This document shows positions 7,253 through 15,914 of a stretch of 64,000 nucleotides of DNA, piece after piece. The DNA lies in NCBI RefSeq assembly GCF_000764535.1, contig NZ_CP009571.1, forward strand, positions 992,001 through 1,056,000, in the 5' to 3' direction. Position 1 is the first letter of the stretch, and each line of letters opens with the position of its first letter. Both the position numbers and the translations under genes were made by a program. This DNA comes from Sphingomonas taxi (GTDB lineage: Bacteria; Pseudomonadota; Alphaproteobacteria; Sphingomonadales; Sphingomonadaceae). Under the pieces are notes generated by a model. It ran no database searches. It saw only the letters and a list, made by a program, of their open reading frames with translations, and was not told where the DNA came from.

Positions 7253-9744
7253 TGGAACATCGGGTCATCACCCCCGGGTCGGACGCCCGCGAGCATCTCG
7301 TCGTGATCGGCAACGGCATGGCCGGCTGCCGCGCGGTCGAGGAGCTGATCGCGCGCGATCCCGCCCGCTACCGCGTCACGATCTTCGGCGCCGAACCGCA
7401 TGTGAACTACAATCGCATCATGCTCTCGCCGGTGCTCGCGGGCGAGAAGACCTTCGAGCAGATCGTCATCAACGACGCGGCCTGGTATGCGGCCAATGCG
7501 ATCACGCTGGTGACCAGCGATCCGGTGCAGGTGATCGACCGCGCGGCGAAGACCGTCACCGCGCGATCGGGGCTGACCGTCGCGTACGACCGGCTGCTGA
7601 TCGCGACCGGCTCCGATCCGTTCATCATCCCGGTGCCGGGCAAGGATCTGCCCGGCGTCATCTCGTTCCGCGACATGGCCGACGTCGATCACATGCTGGC
7701 GGCGGCCGGCCGGGGCGGCGCGGCGGTGGTCATCGGCGGCGGGCTGTTGGGGCTGGAAGCGGCGCACGGCCTGACGCTGCGGGGCATGAAGGTGACGGTG
7801 ATCCACCTGATGCCGACGCTGATGGAACGCCAGCTCGACGAGGCCGCGGGATGGCTGCTCAAGTCGGCGCTGGAGGCACGCGGCCAGGTGATCCTGACCG
7901 AGGCCAACACCGCCGAAATCGTCGGCGACACGCACGTCGAAGGCGTCCTGTTGAAGGACGGGACGCTGATCCCGGCGAGCCTCGTCGTCATGGCGGTCGG
8001 CATCCGCCCGTCGGTGGCGCTCGCGCGCGACGCCGGGCTGGAGATCGGCCGCGGCATCAAGGTCGACGACCATATGGTCACCAGCGATCCGTCGATCCTC
8101 GCGGTCGGCGAGTGCGTCGAGCATGACGGCAACGTCTACGGCCTCGTCGCGCCGCTCTGGGACATGTGCCGGGCGCTGGCCGATGGCCTCGTCGGGCGGC
8201 ATAGCGGCTATCGCGGATCGGTGACGTCGACCAAGCTCAAGGTCGCCGGGCTCGACGTATTCTCGGCGGGCGATTTCTCGGGTGGTGCCGGCGCGGAGGA
8301 CATCGTGTTGCGCGACGCGTCGCGCGGCATCTACAAGCGCGTGGTGGTCAAGGACGACCGCATCGTCGGCGCGGTGCTGTACGGCGACACCGCTGACGGC
8401 GGCTGGTATTTCGACCTGCTCAGGCGCGGCGAGAACATCGCCCCCATCCGCGACATGCTGATCTTCGGCCAGTCCTTCGCCTCGGGAGGGGCGCAGGCGG
8501 ACCCTAAGGCGGCCGTTGCGGCGCTCTCCGACGATGCGGAGGTCTGCGGCTGCAACGGCGTCACCAAGAGCAAGGTCGTGGCGTGCATCGGCGCCGGCAA
8601 CACGACGCTGGATGCGGTCCGCGCGACCTGTAAGGCATCGGCGTCGTGCGGATCGTGCACCGGCGTCGTCGAAACGCTGCTCGCGGTGACGCTGGGCGAC
8701 GACTATTCGGGCGAACGCACGGTGAAGACGATGTGCAAATGCACCAGCTTCGGCCACGACGACGTCCGCCGCGAGATCGTCGCGCAGGGCATGCGATCGA
8801 TCCCCGAAGTGATGCAGAAGATGAGCTGGTCGACGCCCGACGGATGTTCGTCGTGCCGACCCGCGCTCAATTACTACCTGCTCTGCGCGTTGCCCGGCGC
8901 GTATAAGGACGACCAGCAGAGCCGGTTCGTCAACGAACGGCTGCACGCCAACATCCAGAAGGACGGCACCTATTCGGTCGTGCCGCGGATGTGGGGCGGC
9001 GTGACCAACCCGCGCGAGCTGCGTGCGATCGCCGATGTCGTCGAGAAATACGACGCGCCGCTGGTCAAGGTGACGGGCGGCCAGCGGCTCGACATCTTCG
9101 GGATCAGGAAGGAGGACCTGCCCGCGGTCTGGGCAGATCTCAACGCCGCGGGGATGGTCAGCGGCCATGCGTACGGCAAGTCGCTGCGCACCGTGAAGAC
9201 CTGCGTCGGCTCCGACTGGTGCCGGTTCGGCACGCAGGATTCGACCGGGCTCGGCGTCAGGATCGAGCAAATGACCTGGGGCTCCTGGATGCCGCACAAG
9301 TTCAAGATCGCGGTCAGCGGTTGTCCGCGCAACTGCGCCGAGGCGACGATCAAGGATTTCGGCGTGGTCTGCGTTGACAGCGGCTACGAATTGTCGGTCG
9401 GCGGCAACGGCGGGATCAAGGTCCGCGCGACCGACTTCCTCTGCAAGGTCGCGACCGAGGAGGAGGCGATGCATCATTGCGCCGCCTTCATCCAATTGTA
9501 CCGGGAGGAAGCGCGCTATCTGGAGCGCACCGCGCCGTGGATCGAGCGGGTCGGCATCGACTATATCCGCACACGCATCGCCGACGATGCCGCGGGCCGC
9601 GATGCGCTGGCGGCGCGGTTCCTGTTCTCACAGACCTTCATGCAGGACGATCCCTGGACCGCGCGCGTCGCGGGCGCGCACGGCGAACAGCATGCGCCGA
9701 TGGCGCGCTTCACCCCCATCGACGCTACGAGGGAAATGGCATGA
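7252..9744 (+). CDS. nirB: Assimilatory nitrite reductase NAD(P)H-dependent large subunit NirB
   Basis: Cytoplasmic flavo-haem enzyme (830 residues) reducing nitrite to ammonium. In order: FAD/NAD(P)H oxidoreductase domain (GNGMAGCRAVEE near residue 18; second dinucleotide fold GGGLLGLEAAHG near 165), a BFD-like [2Fe-2S] domain (CGCNG then CGSC), a second cysteine group (CKC, CSSC), and the sulphite/nitrite reductase domains. The siroheme-[4Fe-4S] ligands are C651-x5-C657 and C691-x3-C695 (GCPRNC). ATG 7252 is chosen because it overlaps the mini-ORF stop; ATG 7246 in the same frame is possible. The stop overlaps nirD (ATGA). Confidence 0.95.
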   Translation: MEHRVITPGSDAREHLVVIGNGMAGCRAVEELIARDPARYRVTIFGAEPHVNYNRIMLSPVLAGEKTFEQIVINDAAWYAANAITLVTSDPVQVIDRAAKTVTARSGLTVAYDRLLIATGSDPFIIPVPGKDLPGVISFRDMADVDHMLAAAGRGGAAVVIGGGLLGLEAAHGLTLRGMKVTVIHLMPTLMERQLDEAAGWLLKSALEARGQVILTEANTAEIVGDTHVEGVLLKDGTLIPASLVVMAVGIRPSVALARDAGLEIGRGIKVDDHMVTSDPSILAVGECVEHDGNVYGLVAPLWDMCRALADGLVGRHSGYRGSVTSTKLKVAGLDVFSAGDFSGGAGAEDIVLRDASRGIYKRVVVKDDRIVGAVLYGDTADGGWYFDLLRRGENIAPIRDMLIFGQSFASGGAQADPKAAVAALSDDAEVCGCNGVTKSKVVACIGAGNTTLDAVRATCKASASCGSCTGVVETLLAVTLGDDYSGERTVKTMCKCTSFGHDDVRREIVAQGMRSIPEVMQKMSWSTPDGCSSCRPALNYYLLCALPGAYKDDQQSRFVNERLHANIQKDGTYSVVPRMWGGVTNPRELRAIADVVEKYDAPLVKVTGGQRLDIFGIRKEDLPAVWADLNAAGMVSGHAYGKSLRTVKTCVGSDWCRFGTQDSTGLGVRIEQMTWGSWMPHKFKIAVSGCPRNCAEATIKDFGVVCVDSGYELSVGGNGGIKVRATDFLCKVATEEEAMHHCAAFIQLYREEARYLERTAPWIERVGIDYIRTRIADDAAGRDALAARFLFSQTFMQDDPWTARVAGAHGEQHAPMARFTPIDATREMA

Positions 9745-10079
9745 TCGGCGAATGGCTCGATATCGGCTGGGTCGACGAGATTCCGGTCCGTGGCAGCCGC
9801 ACGGTGCAGGTTGCCGGCGGCGACGACATCGCGGTGTTCCGCACCGGCGAGGGCAAGGTGTTCGCGCTCGCCGATCGCTGCCCGCACAAGGGCGGCCGGT
9901 TGTCGCAGGGCATCGTCCATGGCGGCGCCGTGGCGTGTCCGCTGCACAATTGGCGGATCGCGCTCGATACCGGCGAGGCGCTGGGCGAGGACAAGGGGTG
10001 CACGCCGGTGATCCCGGTGAAGGTGTCGGGCGGGCGCGTCCTGATCTGCCGGACGTCGACCATCAAGGCCGCGGCGTGA
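9741..10079 (+). CDS. nirD: Nitrite reductase small subunit NirD, Rieske type
   Basis: A 112-residue partner of NirB. It keeps a full Rieske [2Fe-2S] signature, C47-x-H49 (CPHKGG) and C66-x2-H69 (CPLHNW). Many enterobacterial NirD proteins keep the fold but lack the cluster ligands, so this one probably transfers electrons. The ATG overlaps the nirB stop and its own stop overlaps the GTG start of nasA, placing it between the two reductases. Confidence 0.93.
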   Translation: MIGEWLDIGWVDEIPVRGSRTVQVAGGDDIAVFRTGEGKVFALADRCPHKGGRLSQGIVHGGAVACPLHNWRIALDTGEALGEDKGCTPVIPVKVSGGRVLICRTSTIKAAA

Positions 10080-12718
10080 CCGGGGCGCCGCTTTCTCCCC
10101 CCGGCGGAAAGACGGCGGGGACGAGCGCGCCCATCCGCACCACCTGCGCCTATTGCGGGGTCGGCTGCGGCATCCTCGCGACCCCGACCGGCGAGCGGAG
10201 CGCCGATATCAAGGGCGACCCCGACCACCCCGCCAACGCCGGCAAACTGTGTTCGAAGGGCACGCATCTCGGCGAAACGATCGGCCTCGAGGGTCGCCTG
10301 CTCACCCCGATGATCGGCAGGCGTACGGCCTCGTGGGATGCGGCGCTCGGCCTCGTCGCCAAGCGCTTCCGCGAGACGATCGCGCAGCACGGCCCGAACA
10401 GCGTCGCCTTCTACGTGTCCGGCCAGTTGCTGACCGAGGATTATTACGTCGCCAACAAGCTGATGAAGGGGTTCATCGGCGCGGCGAACATCGACACCAA
10501 TTCGCGGCTCTGCATGGCGAGCGCGGTGGCCGGGCACATCCGCGCGTTCGGCGAGGATATCGTGCCGGCGTCCTACAACGATCTCGATGCCGCCGACCTG
10601 ATCGTGCTGGTCGGATCGAACGCCGCCTGGTGCCATCCGATCGTCTATCAGCGCATCCGCGCACGCTGCGACGCGGGCGCGAAACTCGTCGTGATCGATC
10701 CCCGCCGGACCGAGACCGCGGACGAGGCCGACCTTCATCTCTCGATCCGGCCCGGCACCGACGTCGCGCTGATGAACGGTCTGCTGGCGTGGTGTCGCGA
10801 CGCGGGGGTGGTCGACCAAGCCTATCTCGCGCGCCACGTCGCGACGCCCGACGACTTCTGGGACCGGTGCGAAGGGGGGAGCGACCTGTGGTCGGTGGCG
10901 CGCGTCTGCGACGTGCCGCCGCAGGAGCTCAGGCGGTTCTTCGAACTGTTCGCCGCCACGCCGAAGACCGTGACGATGTTCAGCCAGGGGGTGAACCAGT
11001 CGCTGGCGGGGACCGACCAGGTCAATGCGATCATCAACCTCCACCTTGCCACCGGGCGGATCGGCAAGCCCGGCGCGGCGCCCTTCTCGATCACCGGCCA
11101 GCCCAATGCGATGGGTGGCCGCGAGGTCGGCGGGCTCGCCTCGAGCCTTGCCGCGCACATGGATTTCACGCCCGCGAACGTCGCGCGGGTCGGCCGCTTC
11201 TGGGCCGCGCCCAACATGGCGACCAGGCCCGGGCTGAAGGCGGTCGACCTGTTCCGCGAGCTGGGACAGGGGCGGATCAAGGCGATCTGGATCATGGCGA
11301 CCAACCCCGCGGTCTCGATGCCCGACGCCGGACGGGTGCGCGAGGCGCTCGCCGATTGCCCCTTCGTCGTCGTCTCCGACGTGGTCGACACCACCGACAC
11401 GTCGGTCCACGCGCACGTCCGCCTGCCCGCCGCGGCCTGGGGCGAGAAGGACGGCACCGTGACCAACTCCGACCGCACGGTCAGCCGCCAGCGCGCCTTC
11501 ATGGCCGCGCCGGGCGAGGCCAGGCCGGACTGGTGGATCGTGACGCAGGTCGCGCGCCGGATGGGGTGGAAGACCGCCTTCCCCTATGATCGCCCCGCCG
11601 AGATCTGGCGCGAGCATTGCCGCCTGTCCGCCTATGAGAACGACGGCGCCCGGCTGTTTGCGCTGCCCAGTCATGCCGCCAAGGGCAATGCCGAATATGA
11701 CGCGATGGCGCCGTTCCGCTGGGGCGGCACGCCCTTCTCCGACGGGCGCTTCCCGACACCGGACGGCCGGGCGCGGCTGATCCCCGTCGCGCAGAAGCCG
11801 GTGGCGGCGCCGCTCGGCAAATGGCCGATGACGCTCAACACCGGGCGCTACCGCGATCACTGGCACACGATGACCCGCACCGGCCTGTCGCCCAAACTCG
11901 CGCGGCATCGCGAGGAGCCGCTGGTCGAGATCCATCCCGACGACGCCTCCGCATGCGGGATCGTCGACGGCAATCTGGCCCGGGTGACGACCCCGCAAGG
12001 CAGCAGCCTGTTCCGCGCGACGGTCGTCACGTCGCAGCGGGCGGGCGAGGTGTTCGTGCCGATCCACTGGACCGATCGCACCGCGACGGGTGGCCGCGCC
12101 GGCCGCCTCCCCCGCCCGCTCGCCGATCCGGTGTCCGGACAGCCCGGCTTCAAGTCGACGCCGGCCAGGATCGATCGCGTCGAAACGGCGTGGCGCGGCT
12201 TCATCATCGTCCGCGGCCAACTCGCGGCCCCGCCCGACTGCCTGTGGGCGACACGGGTTGCGGTGCCACACGGCAGCGCATGGGATATGGCAGGCACTGG
12301 CGACGCCGACGCGCTCGACGCATCGCTGCCCAAGGGCCAGCGGATCGAGGCGATCGACGCGGCACGCGGCAGCCGCCGGGTCGCGATCCTCGACGGCGGC
12401 CGGCTTCGGGCGGTGCTGTTCGTCACGCGCGACGGCAGCCTCCCCCCGCGCGACTGGCTCGTCGCGCAACTGGGTGAGGCGATCGCCGCCCCGACGCTGC
12501 TCGCCGGGCGGGCGGCGGGTGTGCAGGTCGACCGCGGGCCGATCGTCTGCGCCTGTTTCGACGTCGGCCTCAAGACCATCCTGGCGGCGATCGCCGACCA
12601 GCATCTCGCCGACGTGCCCGCGATCGGGGCGGCACTCGGCGCGGGGACGAATTGCGGGTCGTGCCGCCCTGCCCTCGCCAAACTCCTCGCCACCGAAGGA
12701 TCGACGCATGCCGCATGA
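10076..12718 (+). CDS. nasA: Assimilatory nitrate reductase catalytic subunit NasA with C-terminal BFD domain
   Basis: Cytoplasmic molybdenum (bis-MGD) enzyme of 880 residues that reduces nitrate to nitrite for NirBD. The N-terminal [4Fe-4S] motif is C24-x2-C27-x3-C31-x27-C59, followed by the molybdopterin oxidoreductase domain and the molydopterin dinucleotide-binding domain (from about residue 580). The end holds a BFD-like [2Fe-2S] motif, C825-x-C827 and C860-x2-C863, seen in NADH-linked NasA forms. No separate diaphorase gene (NasB/NasC) is present here, so the donor is not obvious. Start is GTG 10076, overlapping the nirD stop; the 3' end overlaps cobA by 11 nt. Confidence 0.94.
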   Translation: MTGAPLSPPGGKTAGTSAPIRTTCAYCGVGCGILATPTGERSADIKGDPDHPANAGKLCSKGTHLGETIGLEGRLLTPMIGRRTASWDAALGLVAKRFRETIAQHGPNSVAFYVSGQLLTEDYYVANKLMKGFIGAANIDTNSRLCMASAVAGHIRAFGEDIVPASYNDLDAADLIVLVGSNAAWCHPIVYQRIRARCDAGAKLVVIDPRRTETADEADLHLSIRPGTDVALMNGLLAWCRDAGVVDQAYLARHVATPDDFWDRCEGGSDLWSVARVCDVPPQELRRFFELFAATPKTVTMFSQGVNQSLAGTDQVNAIINLHLATGRIGKPGAAPFSITGQPNAMGGREVGGLASSLAAHMDFTPANVARVGRFWAAPNMATRPGLKAVDLFRELGQGRIKAIWIMATNPAVSMPDAGRVREALADCPFVVVSDVVDTTDTSVHAHVRLPAAAWGEKDGTVTNSDRTVSRQRAFMAAPGEARPDWWIVTQVARRMGWKTAFPYDRPAEIWREHCRLSAYENDGARLFALPSHAAKGNAEYDAMAPFRWGGTPFSDGRFPTPDGRARLIPVAQKPVAAPLGKWPMTLNTGRYRDHWHTMTRTGLSPKLARHREEPLVEIHPDDASACGIVDGNLARVTTPQGSSLFRATVVTSQRAGEVFVPIHWTDRTATGGRAGRLPRPLADPVSGQPGFKSTPARIDRVETAWRGFIIVRGQLAAPPDCLWATRVAVPHGSAWDMAGTGDADALDASLPKGQRIEAIDAARGSRRVAILDGGRLRAVLFVTRDGSLPPRDWLVAQLGEAIAAPTLLAGRAAGVQVDRGPIVCACFDVGLKTILAAIADQHLADVPAIGAALGAGTNCGSCRPALAKLLATEGSTHAA

Positions 12719-13508
12719 TTTCCCACCCGGTTCGGTCTGGCTGGTCGGTGCCGGCCCCGGCGACCCCGATCTGTTGACCCGGAAAGCGGAGCGACTGCTC
12801 GCCGCCGCCGACATCGTCTTCTACGATGCGCTGGTCGGCCCGGACATCCTCGCGCGCATCCCGCGCCACGTCGAACAGGTCGGCGTCGGCAAGCGATCGG
12901 GTCGCCATTCGAAGGACCAGCCCGCGATCAACACGCTGCTCGCCGAGGCGGCGCTGGCCGGCAAGCGCGTCGTCCGCCTGAAGGGCGGCGACCCGTCGAT
13001 CTTCGGCCGGTCGACCGAGGAGATCGATCATCTCGCCGCGCAGCACATTGCGGTGCGGATCTGCCCCGGCATCACCGCGGCGAGCGCCGCCGCCGCATCG
13101 GGCGGCGCCTCGCTGACGCTGCGCGGCCTCGCCCGCAAACTCACGTTCGTCACGGCGCACGCCCGCGCCGGCGAAGCGCTCGACCTCGACTGGCATGCGC
13201 TCGCCGATCCCGATGCGACGCTCGCGGTCTATATGGGCCGCGCCGCCGCCGCCGAAGTGTCGCGCAAGCTGATCGCCGCCGGCCGCGCCGGCGACACGCC
13301 GGTCATGGTCGCGGTCAACGTGTCGCTGCCGAGCGAGCGTATCGTGCGCGGCAAATTGTCGGCGCTGGCGTTTCTGGTCGAGACGATCAGCGATAGCGAC
13401 CCGTCGCTGCTGCTGATCGGCGAAGCCGTCGCCAAGACGCGCTACATCGCCGCTACCCGGCTGAGCGGCGAGACGCCATTCTCGTCGAACGCCTCGACCG
13501 CGACGTAA
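12708..13508 (+). CDS. cobA: Uroporphyrinogen-III C-methyltransferase (siroheme synthesis)
   Basis: SAM-dependent enzyme of 266 residues that methylates uroporphyrinogen III to precorrin-2, the precursor of siroheme for NirB. Family motifs are clear: VGAGPGDPDLLT near residue 13, YDALV, RLKGGDP near residue 88, and the PGIT segment near 119. It lacks the CysG oxidase/ferrochelatase domain, so those steps are encoded elsewhere. It closes the nitrate operon. The last 67 bp overlap, on the opposite strand, the 3' end of the GH43 gene, so its tail (LSGETPFSS) is shared coding sequence. Confidence 0.92.
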   Translation: MPHDFPPGSVWLVGAGPGDPDLLTRKAERLLAAADIVFYDALVGPDILARIPRHVEQVGVGKRSGRHSKDQPAINTLLAEAALAGKRVVRLKGGDPSIFGRSTEEIDHLAAQHIAVRICPGITAASAAAASGGASLTLRGLARKLTFVTAHARAGEALDLDWHALADPDATLAVYMGRAAAAEVSRKLIAAGRAGDTPVMVAVNVSLPSERIVRGKLSALAFLVETISDSDPSLLLIGEAVAKTRYIAATRLSGETPFSSNASTAT

Positions 13509-15232
13509 TAGCCCTGCCCCTTGGTCAGCGCGCGCAACGGCAGTACCGCCGCCGGTCCATCCGCGACGCGGTCGGCGAAGACCTGATAGGTCAGCGCGAG
13601 CCGGTCGGGGCGTATCCCCCAACGCACGTTATAGCCGACGGCGCCGGCGATCCGCCGCCAGCGGATCGTCGCGTCGCGCGTATCGGCGGCGCGCGTCGCC
13701 TCGACCAGTTCGGGTGCGACGGGGGCCGCCCCGCCAGCGCTGCCGAAGACGCGCAGGTCGGCGATCGCGAGATGCGCGCCGCCGATTTGGCCGTGGACGT
13801 AGCGGACGAAGCGGGCGGCCGTCGGTCGCGGCAGTTCGAAATAGGCGTTGGGGCGGTCGCGCCGTGGCGCTTCGGTGCGCGCGAGCGGCCGCCATTCCCG
13901 CCCGTCGCGCGAGGATTGCAGCTGGAATTCGGTATAGATGTCGGGCGCGTCGCCGAACCGCCCGGCCTGATAGTCGGCGAAGTCGACCTGCACCGCGCGT
14001 ATAGTCTTCACCGCCCCGAGATCGATCGTCAGCGTCGCGCCGGGCGCCTTGTCCGGCGACAACCAGAAGCTGCGCGGATTTTCGTCGGTGGCGTCGCCCG
14101 GTCCATGCCCCGCGACGCTGCCGCTCGCCTGCGCGCGCTTCCGGTAGGAGAGCAGCATCCAGCCGGTGAACAGCATATCGGGATCAGTGACGCGCCCGGT
14201 CGGCAGCCGCTGCGGGAAGTCGCCGAAGCGGGTCGATACCCGCATCTGCCCATCGGCATCGAACACGGTCGGCCACAGTCCGACGCGCCGCTCGAACGTC
14301 CAGTTATAACCGATCCACGGCGTCCCGGTGTTCCACCAATTGCCGTGCAGATCTTGGAACGTATTGCCATGCCCGGCGCCCTGCACGAAGCCGCCGGGCT
14401 TGTAGCCGATGGGATTATAGGCGGCGTAGGTGAATGGCCCCATCGGCGAGGTGCCGACGTAGGTGCCGGTTGCATACGCATTATATTCGGTGCCCGGAGC
14501 GCCATATTGCAGATAGTAGCGGCCACGGACCTTGGTCATCCACGCGCCCTCCATATACGGCTTGACCGGCGTGCCGTCGGGGGTGGTGCCGCTGTGATCC
14601 TGACCGAAACGCTCCCAGCCGTGACGGTCGGGATCGAGCAGGATGAAGGATTTGCGCGGGCTGCCGTACGTCAACTTGCCGTCAGCGAAGCCGACGGGCG
14701 CGCCGTAGATCGGGAAGACGTTCGACGAATTCCAATAGAGGTACCAGCGCATGTCGTCGTCCCGGAACAGGTCCGGGTCCCATGGTCCGGGCGGCACCTC
14801 GCCGGGCTTGATCGTCTCCTCGAAGCCCGATCGTACCGCGCCCGGCAGCGGCGGCATGCGGCGGACGAACAGGTCGATGCGCCCGCTCGCCGGATCGCCG
14901 CTGCTGTAGATCGTCCCCTGCGTCGTCATCGACGGCATGATCAACAGCCGCTCGCCGTCCGAGGACACGGCGGGTGCGACGATCCCCTCCGCCGGCCAGC
15001 GGCTGGGTTTGACGAAGCGCCAAGTGACGAGGTCGGTCGAACGCCAATATCCGTCCGCCAGCGTGAGGAAGAGATAATAGGCGCCCTTGAACGGCACGAT
15101 CACCGGGTCGGCGCCGGTGCGATACGACACGCCCTCGTTGACCTGCTCGAAATTGTAGCGGTAGTCGAGGTCGACCGGATTGGCATAGGTCTGCGCCGGC
15201 ACGGCGGCAGCGAGCGCGAGCCAGGCGATCAT
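13442..15232 (-). CDS. Secreted GH43-like glycoside hydrolase with discoidin and FN3-like domains
   Basis: A 596-residue exported enzyme (signal-like MIAWLALAAAVPAQ). Residues about 15-380 form a five-bladed GH43-type domain. The likely general base is D42 (RTGADPVIV), the pKa-modulating Asp lies in WDPDLF (152-154), and the acid is E228 (YMEGAW). A discoidin/F5-8C-like carbohydrate-binding domain follows at about 390-515 and a short fibronectin-III-like tail at 520-590. GH43 enzymes act mostly on arabino-, xylo- or galacto-linkages; the substrate here is unknown. The ATG overlaps the stop of the oxygenase gene (ATGA), so it is the last gene of the receptor operon. Confidence 0.8.
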   Translation of the reverse strand: MIAWLALAAAVPAQTYANPVDLDYRYNFEQVNEGVSYRTGADPVIVPFKGAYYLFLTLADGYWRSTDLVTWRFVKPSRWPAEGIVAPAVSSDGERLLIMPSMTTQGTIYSSGDPASGRIDLFVRRMPPLPGAVRSGFEETIKPGEVPPGPWDPDLFRDDDMRWYLYWNSSNVFPIYGAPVGFADGKLTYGSPRKSFILLDPDRHGWERFGQDHSGTTPDGTPVKPYMEGAWMTKVRGRYYLQYGAPGTEYNAYATGTYVGTSPMGPFTYAAYNPIGYKPGGFVQGAGHGNTFQDLHGNWWNTGTPWIGYNWTFERRVGLWPTVFDADGQMRVSTRFGDFPQRLPTGRVTDPDMLFTGWMLLSYRKRAQASGSVAGHGPGDATDENPRSFWLSPDKAPGATLTIDLGAVKTIRAVQVDFADYQAGRFGDAPDIYTEFQLQSSRDGREWRPLARTEAPRRDRPNAYFELPRPTAARFVRYVHGQIGGAHLAIADLRVFGSAGGAAPVAPELVEATRAADTRDATIRWRRIAGAVGYNVRWGIRPDRLALTYQVFADRVADGPAAVLPLRALTKGQGYYVAVEAFDENGVSPLSRVAAM

Positions 15233-15903
15233 CGCTGCGCCTGGACGAACAGGTTGGCGGTCAGCCGCCCCCGCCGCGGGTCGGCGCTGAGCGGCAGATC
15301 GTCCGGGATGATCCCCGAATGGAGCAGGCAACCCTGATAGATGACGACGCGATCACGCCGCGCGTCGACCCGGCCGATCTGTTCGAACGCGGCGGTGCTC
15401 GCATTGATATAGCCGTCGAGCGCCGGACCGTCCCGACGCGCGGCAGCAAGGAAGGCGGCGCGATTGCCGTCATCGACGCGCTCGATCCCGGTGGCGCGCT
15501 GCCGGTAGAAGGCGGTCCCGGCCGGCTGGTCGGACAGATAGTGCAGCACGGCGATATAGCCTTCGTCCGTCGCGTCGAAATGCGGCGCGCGTTGCACCGG
15601 CGTGAGCGTCTGCGGCGCGGTGGTGACGATCGAGAAACTCGCCTCGATCCAGTCGAAGCCGTCGATCGCAAAGGCGCCGCCGACGAACGGCGCGACGCGG
15701 TCGAGAAGCGCGGTGGCATAATCGTAGGCCGCACCGTCGCCGGCAGCGAGGACGCGGCGAACCCCGGGGTAATGGCCGCCCGCCGCGGGGTAAGGCGCCA
15801 GCGCCGCCGCGAGATCGACGATCCGGTCGACCGCGCCGCTCGCATCGTCGACGACGACGACCGGGCTCTCGCCGTGCCCGATGCGGAGCAGGCTCGGCGT
15901 CAT
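15229..15903 (-). CDS. DUF6445-type putative 2-oxoglutarate/Fe(II) oxygenase
   Basis: A 224-residue cytoplasmic protein that matches the DUF6445 pattern. The iron triad typical of 2OG dioxygenases is visible as H108-x-D110 (APHFDATDEGYIAVLHYL) and H195 (GCLLHSG), with R213 in RGRLTANLF placed to bind 2-oxoglutarate. Members are often found beside TonB receptors and tryptophan-halogenase-like genes in sphingomonads and caulobacters; their substrate is not established to my knowledge. It starts 11 nt after the receptor stop and is coupled to GH43. Confidence 0.72.
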   Translation of the reverse strand: MTPSLLRIGHGESPVVVVDDASGAVDRIVDLAAALAPYPAAGGHYPGVRRVLAAGDGAAYDYATALLDRVAPFVGGAFAIDGFDWIEASFSIVTTAPQTLTPVQRAPHFDATDEGYIAVLHYLSDQPAGTAFYRQRATGIERVDDGNRAAFLAAARRDGPALDGYINASTAAFEQIGRVDARRDRVVIYQGCLLHSGIIPDDLPLSADPRRGRLTANLFVQAQR

Positions 15904-15914
15904 CGTGCCGGTCC

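Noticed and set aside
9725..12814. Long open frame opposite nasA
   Set aside because: Arg/Asp/His-rich translation without domains, exactly opposite a well-supported gene; a by-product of high GC at third codon positions.
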